Part shown: positions 26,170-33,192 of the stretch, piece by piece
How positions within the stretch are numbered: the first letter of the stretch is position 1
How the letters are laid out: each line of letters begins with the position of its first letter
DNA from: Pseudoalteromonas sp. Z1A8
Lineage (GTDB): Bacteria > Pseudomonadota > Gammaproteobacteria > Enterobacterales > Alteromonadaceae
Assembly: GCF_011378855.1 (NCBI RefSeq)
Contig: NZ_WTLB01000044.1
Coordinates: forward strand, 1-33,192
DNA length: 33,192 nucleotides
Reading direction: 5' to 3'
The notes under the pieces: model-generated
Databases searched by the model: none
Seen by the model: only the letters and a program-made list of their open reading frames with translations
What the model was told of the DNA's origin: nothing
Made by a program: the position numbers and the translations under genes

Positions 26170-27405
26170 GTGACGCGAAAAATACTAATAGTTGAAGATA
26201 CACCTGCAATGGCGCGAGTGCAAAAGCATATCGCGCTTAAAGCAGGGTATGCAGTTGATATAGCAGAGTCATTAGCACAAACAAAAGAACTAATAAGTAA
26301 AAACAGTTACTTTTGCGCTGTAGTCGATTTTATTTTACCAGATGCCCCGTCTGGCGAGGCAGTACCTTGCACTGTAAATGCTGACATTCCAACGATTGTA
26401 ATGACAGGTAATATTGATAAAAAAACTCGCGATACAGTAGAAAAATATCCAATCATCGATTACATCATTAAAGAAAACAAACAAGCTTACCAATATTTAG
26501 AAAAGCAATTACTGAGACTAACTCGCAACGAAAATGTAAAAGTACTCGTTGTTGACGATCTAGCCTCTACACGAAGTTATATATGTAATTTACTTGCACG
26601 CCATAAATATCAAATATTACAAGCAGAAGATGGAAAAGAAGCACTTGCGATGCTTGAAGCTGCTCCTGACATCTCGGTTATTATCACTGATAATGAAATG
26701 CCAAATATGAACGGTGATGAATTGTGTACCGAAATTCGCCGTTTATATAATAACGATGAAAAAGTGATTATAGGTATTTCAGCCGCAGACTCGTCTGATT
26801 TATCAACTTTGTTTTTAAAAAATGGCGCAAACGATTACCTGCATAAACCTTTTAATAATGAAGAGTTTTATTGCAGACTTAGCCAAAACGTCGATATGTT
26901 AGAACTTATGGCCACCATAAAACGACAGGCTAATACTGATTATCTTACTAATTTACCAAACCGCCGTTACTTTTTCGAAAAAGCTGAAAAGTCACTAAAG
27001 AAAATTAAACGTACTAAAGGTTGTGCTGCTTTAGCCATGCTTGATATTGATCACTTTAAAGCGATTAACGACACATACGGACACGATGTAGGCGACGAAG
27101 TATTAAAAGGACTATCAATCTGTTTTAGTAAGTATTTTGAAAAACATTTAGTTGCACGTTTAGGCGGAGAAGAATTTGCGGTTTATTTTGCAGATGCTGA
27201 TAAGCAAGAATCCTTAAAAAGGCTTGAAGGCTTTAGGTATTTTATAGAAGCGAATAGCCAAGAGTTTAGTAAAGAAAAAATCAAGTTTACTATATCTATT
27301 GGTTTTGCAGATGGGCCTGTTTATCAAATTGATGAATTATTAAAACAGGCCGATTTGAAGCTTTACGACGCTAAAGAATCTGGTCGTAATAAAGTAGTTA
27401 GTTGA
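26170..27405 (+). CDS. Two-receiver diguanylate cyclase response regulator
   Basis: A PleD-like cytoplasmic enzyme that makes c-di-GMP from two GTP when phosphorylated. Domains: REC1 (about 1-118; D10, phospho-acceptor D53, K101), REC2 (about 123-245; D129/D130, phospho-acceptor D174, Lys in HKPF) and GGDEF (about 250-411) with active GGEEF at 332-336. The RxxD inhibitory I-site expected just before it is absent (FEKH in place), so product inhibition by that route is unlikely. The start is GTG 26170 with AAGG 6 bases upstream. No histidine kinase lies beside it, so it is an orphan regulator; the partner is not known. Confidence 0.9.
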   Translation: MTRKILIVEDTPAMARVQKHIALKAGYAVDIAESLAQTKELISKNSYFCAVVDFILPDAPSGEAVPCTVNADIPTIVMTGNIDKKTRDTVEKYPIIDYIIKENKQAYQYLEKQLLRLTRNENVKVLVVDDLASTRSYICNLLARHKYQILQAEDGKEALAMLEAAPDISVIITDNEMPNMNGDELCTEIRRLYNNDEKVIIGISAADSSDLSTLFLKNGANDYLHKPFNNEEFYCRLSQNVDMLELMATIKRQANTDYLTNLPNRRYFFEKAEKSLKKIKRTKGCAALAMLDIDHFKAINDTYGHDVGDEVLKGLSICFSKYFEKHLVARLGGEEFAVYFADADKQESLKRLEGFRYFIEANSQEFSKEKIKFTISIGFADGPVYQIDELLKQADLKLYDAKESGRNKVVS

Positions 27406-27421
27406 CCATTCTATTAGTTAA

Positions 27422-28339
27422 TTATACTTCTGCGGCTGTAATAGCCGCTTTTTTACGTTTGCGTGATTGATGATAAGAGTCCCAACTAAAAATAGCCAGT
27501 GCACTCCAAATACATGCAAACGTAACTAATCTCTCAGCGTCAAATACTTCCCCGTAAAACACCACTGCCAATATAAACATTAGGCTTGGCCCAATGTACT
27601 GAAAAAAGCCCAGTGTAGTGTACTGCAAGCGTTTGGCGGCTCCGGTAAAACACAACAACGGTAGTGTAGTGACAATGCCTGCACTTATAAGTAGTGCATT
27701 AGTATGCCAATCGTTAGCTGGCAGGCTTGATGTTGGTGTAGGCACCATTAACCACCAATAAATTAGTGCCACAGGCAGCAATATAAGTGCTTCTAGCAAA
27801 ATACCCGGTAAGGCTTCAACCGGTAACTTTTTACGTAATAAACCATAAAGTGCAAACGATATAGCCAGTGAAAATGCCACTACCGGAAACGAGCCAAAAC
27901 TAATTAGCTGCAGTACAACACCACTAAAGGCAAGTGCTACTGCTACGCCTTGAAACTTACGTAAGCGTTCGCCTAAAAAGAGCATACCCAGCAATACATT
28001 TAAAAGAGGGTTTATGTAGTATCCCAAACTTGCATCAAGTATGTGGTTATTATTTATAGCCCATATAAATAAACCCCAGTTAAAGCCAAGCAGTGCAGAG
28101 GTAATAACAAGCATAAGCAAAAGCTTAGGCTGAACAATGATGCGTTTAACTTTATCCCAATACTTTAAAACACTCACTACCAGTACTAAAAATACAACCG
28201 ACCAAACAACCCGATGCATTAAAATCTCAAAGGCAGTAACATGCTGAATTAACTTAAAATATATTGGCGCAAGGCCCCACATTAAAAAAGCAAGACAAGC
28301 AAAAATAGCACCTTTACGCTGCTCGGTATCAATCGACAT
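27422..28339 (-). CDS. rarD: RarD-type EamA transporter
   Basis: An inner-membrane protein of the drug/metabolite transporter superfamily with ten predicted spans in two EamA repeats. I use ATG 28339 (MSIDTEQRKG, 305 residues); an ATG at 28348 would add three residues. The N terminus (KGAIFACLAFLMWGLAPIYFKLI, then HRVVWS) and LDASLGYYINPLLNVLLG near residue 100 are typical of RarD. The natural substrate is unknown; the name comes from chloramphenicol resistance in Pseudomonas, and I do not infer a resistance role. Next to a yigI-like gene, as in E. coli rarD-yigI. Confidence 0.9.
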   Translation of the reverse strand: MSIDTEQRKGAIFACLAFLMWGLAPIYFKLIQHVTAFEILMHRVVWSVVFLVLVVSVLKYWDKVKRIIVQPKLLLMLVITSALLGFNWGLFIWAINNNHILDASLGYYINPLLNVLLGMLFLGERLRKFQGVAVALAFSGVVLQLISFGSFPVVAFSLAISFALYGLLRKKLPVEALPGILLEALILLPVALIYWWLMVPTPTSSLPANDWHTNALLISAGIVTTLPLLCFTGAAKRLQYTTLGFFQYIGPSLMFILAVVFYGEVFDAERLVTFACIWSALAIFSWDSYHQSRKRKKAAITAAEV

Positions 28340-28390
28340 AATAAACACTTAATGATTTAAAAGGCCGACAGTTTACTTGCCGTAGGTGTT

Positions 28391-28846
28391 TTATCCAACT
28401 AAATACGTGCCAGTCCCAAAAGCAATTTGAACAGACTGTTCGTTATGTAATTCCATTCTGCACACGCAGACTTTATTACCTGAGCGAATAAGTGTGGCGC
28501 TCGCTATAAAGCTCTCTCCTTTTCCTGGGCGCAAATAATCGGTTCGTAAATCAATAGTGCCAAGGGTTGCTAGCTTTTGCTGTACACTCTTAATGTCTAT
28601 ATCGGTTAATTTATCAATTACACTCGCTGCCGCGAGCATGCCTCCTACGTTGTCGAGAACGGCTGAAATAATGCCACCGTGTAATATTTTTTGCGCAGGG
28701 TTTCCTATAAATACATCTTGCCAAGGAAAACTTATTTTTGCTTGCTCTGGAGTAAGTGACTCAACCGAGATATTTAAAAACTGATTAAAGGGCATACCAT
28801 TTACAAACAATGCGCCGACTTGTTCAATTAACATTTCTTTATTCAT
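28391..28846 (-). CDS. yigI: YigI-like hotdog-fold acyl-CoA thioesterase
   Basis: A PaaI-type hotdog thioesterase of 151 residues, predicted to hydrolyse acyl-CoA. The central helix with HGGIISAVLDNVGGM (about residues 57-71) carries the usual catalytic Asp/Asn positions, and TIDLRTDYLRPGKGE and RSGNKVCVCRMEL are the two later strands. 51 bases upstream of rarD and 201 bases from divergent recQ. In E. coli the order is rarD-yigI-pldA-recQ; pldA is absent here. Symbol by synteny and family, substrate not proven. Confidence 0.8.
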   Translation of the reverse strand: MNKEMLIEQVGALFVNGMPFNQFLNISVESLTPEQAKISFPWQDVFIGNPAQKILHGGIISAVLDNVGGMLAAASVIDKLTDIDIKSVQQKLATLGTIDLRTDYLRPGKGESFIASATLIRSGNKVCVCRMELHNEQSVQIAFGTGTYLVG

Positions 28847-29047
28847 TATTATTCTCTATGTATAAACTGGTACGATGAGTAAAGCATAACTTGAGCCAAA
28901 CTACGAGACTCTCGTTAAGTATTTACAACAGGCCTGATATTAAAAAGCTATCTCAACACTAGCAGAGTTAAATTTACTTACAATAGGGGTAAGGTTAAGT
29001 AACTCAGCTAAAGACATCTCACTAAAAAACCACTAAAATACCCGCCA

Positions 29048-30871
29048 ATGAATACATCAACTCCTTCTTCGAGCACACTAGTGCGTAAACCCGAAACTGT
29101 CCTCAAACAAGTGTTTGGCTACAGTGAATTTCGCGACGGTCAAAAAGCAGTTATTGATGCTGCTATTAATGGCCAAGACTCACTGGTATTACTACCCACC
29201 GGTGGCGGAAAATCGGTGTGCTACCAAATTCCTGCTTTAGTGCTTGAAGGTGTAACTATTGTTATATCTCCGCTTATATCGCTAATGCAAGATCAGGTAA
29301 CGCAACTGCAAGCACTTGGAGTAAAAGCCGCTTACGTTAATAACAGCTTAGCGCGAGAAGAGCAGCAATTGGTGTATCAACAGCTTCATCAGGGGCAAAT
29401 TAAGCTTTTATATGTAGCACCTGAAAAAGTATTACAACGCGAATTTTTAGAGCGTTTGTCGCATTTAAATGTGAGTTTATTTGCCATCGACGAAGCGCAC
29501 TGTGTATCGCATTGGGGCCACGACTTTAGACCGCACTACTTCCGCTTAAACGAATTAAAGCAGCGCTTTGCACATGTTCCTATGATGGCGCTGACTGCAA
29601 CTGCCGATAAAGCCACCCGTTTTGATATAGTTGAGCAACTAAAACTACAACAGCCTTATATTCATACTGGCAGCTTTGATCGACCTAATATTCGCTACAC
29701 CATAGAAGAAAAGTTTAAACCTATGGTGCAATTGCTTCGCTACTTAAAAGAGCAAAAAAGCCAAAGCGGTATTATTTATTGTACCAGCCGTAAACGTGTA
29801 GACGACATTGCCGAAAAATTGGCTGATGCAGGGCTAAACGCCGCCGCTTACCATGCTGGTATGAGTAACGAGCAACGACAATTTGTACAAACTGGTTTTG
29901 CCCGTGACGATATACAAATAGTGGTCGCAACCGTTGCCTTTGGTATGGGTATAAACAAGCCTAACGTGCGTTTTGTACTGCATTACGATATTCCAAAAAG
30001 TATAGAGTCGTACTATCAAGAAACGGGGCGTGCTGGGCGAGATGGACTTGCCGCAGAAGCCATAATGTACTTTGATCCAGCTGATATTGGCCGTGTAAGA
30101 CGCTTTTTTGAAGACATAGACGACGAACAACGCCGCCGCGTAGAAGAGCAACGCTTTAACGCCATGGCAAGTTTTGCTGAAGCGCAAACATGTCGTAGGC
30201 AAATATTACTTAATTACTTTAGTGAGTATCAACGTGAGCCTTGCGGCAACTGCGATATTTGCTTAAATCCGCCAAAAAGCTTTGACGGTACATTGGTTGC
30301 CCAACAGGCACTTTCGTGCGTGTATAGAGCTGACCAGCGCTTTGGTCTTGGGTACATTGTTGAATTACTACGTGGTGCAAATACTAGCCGCATACGCGAT
30401 AACAATCATCATGAGCTAAGCACTTACGGCATAGGTAAAGATAAAAGCAGTGAATTTTGGCTTAGTATTTTACGCCAGCTTATTCATCAAGGCTTACTTA
30501 GCCAAGATATTACGCAAGGTGCGTCACTCAGATTAACAGAAGCCGCGCGTGCCATTTTAAAAGGTGAGTACGCACTGCAGTTAGCCGAGCCACGCCTGCA
30601 AGCCAAACACGTTTATCAAGATAAGTTAGCGCAATTTAATTACGACAAAAAATTGTTTGCTCGCCTACGCGCACTACGTAAAGAGCTTGCTGATGCCGAC
30701 GATGTACCACCTTATGTTGTATTTAATGATAAAACGTTAGCCGAAATGGCGCAGCTTATGCCAACAAACGACAGTGAGTTTTTAAAAGTGTCGGGTGTCG
30801 GTTTTACTAAGTTAAATAAGTACGGCGGCGAATTTTTAACTGCAATTCGCAATTACCTAGCTACAAATTAA
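29048..30871 (+). CDS. recQ: ATP-dependent DNA helicase RecQ
   Basis: A 3'-5' helicase of the RecF pathway that also restrains illegitimate recombination. 607 residues, like E. coli RecQ (609). Motifs in order: Q-motif region FGYSEFRDGQ, LPTGGGKSVCYQ (about 52-63), DEAHCVSHWGHDFRPHY, TATAD and GRAGRDG. Next is the RQC domain with four zinc-binding cysteines (one in TCRRQ, three in CGNCDIC, about 378-402), and last an HRDC domain (about 530-605). All modules are present. A weak SD is seen; the ATG at 29048 agrees with family length. Confidence 0.97.
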   Translation: MNTSTPSSSTLVRKPETVLKQVFGYSEFRDGQKAVIDAAINGQDSLVLLPTGGGKSVCYQIPALVLEGVTIVISPLISLMQDQVTQLQALGVKAAYVNNSLAREEQQLVYQQLHQGQIKLLYVAPEKVLQREFLERLSHLNVSLFAIDEAHCVSHWGHDFRPHYFRLNELKQRFAHVPMMALTATADKATRFDIVEQLKLQQPYIHTGSFDRPNIRYTIEEKFKPMVQLLRYLKEQKSQSGIIYCTSRKRVDDIAEKLADAGLNAAAYHAGMSNEQRQFVQTGFARDDIQIVVATVAFGMGINKPNVRFVLHYDIPKSIESYYQETGRAGRDGLAAEAIMYFDPADIGRVRRFFEDIDDEQRRRVEEQRFNAMASFAEAQTCRRQILLNYFSEYQREPCGNCDICLNPPKSFDGTLVAQQALSCVYRADQRFGLGYIVELLRGANTSRIRDNNHHELSTYGIGKDKSSEFWLSILRQLIHQGLLSQDITQGASLRLTEAARAILKGEYALQLAEPRLQAKHVYQDKLAQFNYDKKLFARLRALRKELADADDVPPYVVFNDKTLAEMAQLMPTNDSEFLKVSGVGFTKLNKYGGEFLTAIRNYLATN

Positions 30872-30878
30872 GAATGTT

Positions 30879-31163
30879 ATGACCCAAATAGAATATGACC
30901 ACGCCCATAAATACATTTTAATTACACCAGTCGAGCCTCCACACGATGAAGACTTTGAGCTGTGGAGCACACTCTTTTTACACTCAGATGACGTAACCAT
31001 CAACGAATACTCTGCAGGCGCTGATCGCCATCAAGTTCGTTTTACCTATAATCAGCTGACCTTTAATTTAAACTATGAGCATTACAGCCAAAGTATTTGG
31101 ATTAATGCCGAAGGCCATGAAGCTGAGCACTTATTAGCCGCTTTAGCATTTTATTTAAGCTAG
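30879..31163 (+). CDS. DUF3630-like small protein downstream of recQ
   Basis: A 94-residue acidic cytoplasmic protein without signal peptide or membrane span. I think it belongs to DUF3630, a small family often found after recQ in Shewanella and Vibrio relatives, but that is from memory of the family and not tested. The sequence is rich in acidic and aromatic residues (DEDFELWSTLF, FTYNQLTFNLNYEHYSQSIWINAEG) with an amphipathic C-terminal helix. It begins 7 bases after the recQ stop, so it is surely cotranscribed and may be coupled. Function unknown. Confidence 0.7.
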   Translation: MTQIEYDHAHKYILITPVEPPHDEDFELWSTLFLHSDDVTINEYSAGADRHQVRFTYNQLTFNLNYEHYSQSIWINAEGHEAEHLLAALAFYLS

Positions 31164-31334
31164 CTTTTAATGCCCAGCGCACAGGCGGCTCTAAACCAAG
31201 CTGGTTATTAACATAAGTGAATATGAGTAACAATTAATTAGTTTCAAAATCCATACCTTTTACTTACATTATAATAACAATGATGTAAGCTGATATTACG
31301 ATAGTCATTTGCTACGTAGCAGTAAAGAGGTTTA

Positions 31335-33044
31335 ATGGTGAACAAGAAATGGATAGCACAATGTTGTATTAGCTTAACGGTTTTAAGCTTTTATGTGCCT
31401 AATGCATTCGCACAACAATCTTCAACGAAAACTGATAACTGCCTTGTAGAACAGACAGATTTAAGCACAAATAAAAACTTACGCCGAGAAGTTCAAGACA
31501 AAACAACCCTCTCGCACAGTAGCAATAACGCTAAAATAGCCTCAATAAAGCTCAAGCAACTTAATGTATTTAATACTGAGCTTGAAGAGGAAAATAATGC
31601 CCTATTCCGATTTGCTAATCGTGCACATATTCAAACAGAGCCCGATGTAATAAATAACCTTTTATTATTCTCCCCTGGTGACAAGTACGATGCTAAAAAA
31701 CTTGCCGAGTCTGAGCGTTTACTTCGTAAAGAAAGTTACTTATATGATGCCCAAATTAGTGCAACCGAAAACTGCGACGGCGACGTTAACGTAGAGGTGG
31801 TTACCCGCGATTTATGGACACTTTTACCTGAAGTAAACTTTAGCCGTAGCGGCGGAGAAAACAAATCGAGTATAGGTTTTAGAGAGTCGAACTTGCTTGG
31901 TTGGGGTAAGCGTCTTTCTTTATCTCGTACGACCGACAGTGACAGAAGCGGCTACTTATTTGTTTACGACGATCCTAATATTTTATCTACACGTTACCGA
32001 GGTCGATTAGAATACGCTGATAACAGCGACGGTAAGCGCCATTTGCTTGAGCTAACCTACCCATTTTTTGCGATAGACACTCCTTTTAGTTACGGTATTT
32101 TAAGCTATTCTGAGCAGCGCGAAGAGTCGCTATATAAACGCGGCGAAGAGTTTAGTGAATTTGAGCAAACTACCGATTTAAACCGTGCATTTATCGGGCA
32201 CTCTAAAGCGCTTAATAATAATTGGACCCAGCGCTTAACCTTAGGCTATACCGACGAGCAACATACCTTTGAAGCGATAGACACGACCTTTGCACCACTT
32301 GCCGATGACAGAAGCTTAAGCTACCCCTTTATAAGCGGCCATTGGTTTGAAGATAACTACATAAAAGTACGAAACTTTGACAGCATATCTCGCACAGAAG
32401 ATTTAAATTTAGGCTGGAATATTAAAAGCTTAATTGGTTATTCAGACGAGTCATTAAGTAATGACGATAGCCGCGCGGTGTATTCATTTAACTTTAAAAA
32501 AGCGCACTTTACCACCGATAGAACATTGTGGCGCTTTAGTGCTGATATTGATGGCTATTGGAATAAAGAACAGAAAAAGCTCGAAAACTTTATGGCCACC
32601 AGCCAAGTACAATATTATTTAAATACCAGTGAAGACCAATCTTGGTATGTAAAAGCCAGAGTCCAATATGCTAAAAATTTAACCGCCGATAAGCAGCTTA
32701 CTTTAGGCGGCGAAACTGGCCTGCGTGGTTACCCTATGGATTATCAACATGGCGACCGTAGTTTTTTAGTTAATCTAGAAAAACGTTATTACTGGGAGTA
32801 CGATTTACTGCAACTATTTAAAGTGGGTGGAGCCGCTTTTGTGGACGTAGGCCGAGCATGGTTTAACGATGAAAATAATGGCGAAAACGCACATGTATTA
32901 AAAAATGTAGGTGTTGGTCTTCGTTTAGCACCGAGTCGCGCAAACTCAGGCACTATGATTCATATTGATATTGCTGCCCCCATTGATAGCTACGACGATG
33001 TGGACTCAGTACAGTGGTTAGTGAGCGTTAAAAACACTTTTTAA
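31335..33044 (+). CDS. Short BamA/TamA-family outer membrane protein
   Basis: A 569-residue outer membrane protein with signal peptide (about 1-26, ending AFA). It has one clear POTRA-like periplasmic domain (about residues 60-155: INNLLLFSPGDKYDAKKLAESERLLRKESYLYDAQI...VEVVTRDLW) and then a bacterial surface antigen/Omp85 beta-barrel. Barrel signs are LGGETGLRGYP (the RGY/F motif of Omp85 lid loops), VGGAAFVDVGRAW and a last strand ending in Phe. BamA has five POTRA domains and TamA three, so this is neither. Proteins of this shape are often described as of unknown function. Preceded by AAAGAGG SD. No partner gene is adjacent. Confidence 0.8.
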   Translation: MVNKKWIAQCCISLTVLSFYVPNAFAQQSSTKTDNCLVEQTDLSTNKNLRREVQDKTTLSHSSNNAKIASIKLKQLNVFNTELEEENNALFRFANRAHIQTEPDVINNLLLFSPGDKYDAKKLAESERLLRKESYLYDAQISATENCDGDVNVEVVTRDLWTLLPEVNFSRSGGENKSSIGFRESNLLGWGKRLSLSRTTDSDRSGYLFVYDDPNILSTRYRGRLEYADNSDGKRHLLELTYPFFAIDTPFSYGILSYSEQREESLYKRGEEFSEFEQTTDLNRAFIGHSKALNNNWTQRLTLGYTDEQHTFEAIDTTFAPLADDRSLSYPFISGHWFEDNYIKVRNFDSISRTEDLNLGWNIKSLIGYSDESLSNDDSRAVYSFNFKKAHFTTDRTLWRFSADIDGYWNKEQKKLENFMATSQVQYYLNTSEDQSWYVKARVQYAKNLTADKQLTLGGETGLRGYPMDYQHGDRSFLVNLEKRYYWEYDLLQLFKVGGAAFVDVGRAWFNDENNGENAHVLKNVGVGLRLAPSRANSGTMIHIDIAAPIDSYDDVDSVQWLVSVKNTF

Positions 33045-33144
33045 ATAATACAAACGCGTTAAACTAAGCACTTATAATTTAACTAAATTGTTATGAAAGC
33101 TCAGGGTCTAACGGCGTTTTTCAAGACAGTTGTCGCCTAAATTG

Positions 33145-33192
33145 TTAAGCAGCTTCTTTGTGTTGCTCTGGATTTAACTCCACAGCGCCTAT
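33145..33192 (-). CDS. C-terminal end of an unidentified protein, cut by the window edge
   Basis: The minus strand from 33192 reads IGAVELNPEQHKEAA and stops at TAA 33147-33145. The sequence just outside the stop (33100-33140) has the look of an insertion-sequence end, so a transposase is possible, but 15 residues cannot show it. Between 33045 and 33144 I see no gene and no sure terminator. Confidence 0.35.
   Translation of the reverse strand: MGAVELNPEQHKEAA

Noticed and set aside
1..33192. CRISPR arrays, tRNA or rRNA genes, prophage or secretion-system clusters
   Set aside because: No regularly spaced repeats, no cloverleaf or rRNA motifs and no phage-type genes were seen.

Overview
The window is a stretch of gammaproteobacterial chromosome, almost certainly Pseudoalteromonas (Alteromonadales). 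Evidence: it encodes the cold-active, chloride-dependent alpha-amylase precursor of the P. haloplanktis type (669 residues, 24-residue signal peptide, C-terminal extension). It also has AT-rich DNA, Alteromonadales/Vibrionales small families (DUF3545, DUF3630-like) and E. coli-like gene neighbourhoods (lysS-prfB-recJ-dsbC-xerD|fldB, trmN|srmB, yaaA..tal, hdfR|maoP, rarD-yigI..recQ). It is mostly core genome; no phage, CRISPR array, tRNA or rRNA was seen.

Layout. 0.1-7.1 kb: minus-strand lysS, prfB (with its programmed +1 frameshift), recJ, dsbC and xerD, with divergent fldB. 7.18-7.49 kb: a 311-bp non-autonomous mobile-element-like repeat with perfect inverted ends and flanking TA. 7.5-10.7 kb: exported YHS and DUF2147 proteins and the alpha-amylase. 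10.9-12.9 kb: trmN and divergent srmB. 12.9-14.3 kb: an ATACCAAT-ended repeat, a BON lipoprotein and the remains of a small exported-protein gene. 14.3-17.8 kb: MscS channel, yaaA, transaldolase, DUF3545 protein.

17.9-23.6 kb: a tightly overlapped minus-strand corrinoid operon, btuD-btuC-cobQ-cobO-btuF-ung. BtuCDF import corrinoid across the inner membrane, CobO adenosylates it and CobQ amidates adenosylcobyrinic acid diamide to cobyric acid; ung is carried at the 3' end by an ATGA overlap. Upstream of btuD, on the same strand, is a compact cobalamin riboswitch (23471-23550) just downstream of a plausible promoter. The btuD Shine-Dalgarno sequence sits in a separate hairpin (23294-23322). An 82-bp ATACCAAT palindromic repeat lies between aptamer and hairpin. 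I regard this as the most notable structure in the window.

23.6-28.9 kb: porin, hdfR and divergent maoP, a two-receiver diguanylate cyclase, rarD and a YigI-like thioesterase. 29.0-33.0 kb: recQ, a DUF3630-like protein and a short BamA/TamA-type outer membrane protein. The last 48 bases hold the C-terminal end of an unidentified minus-strand gene.
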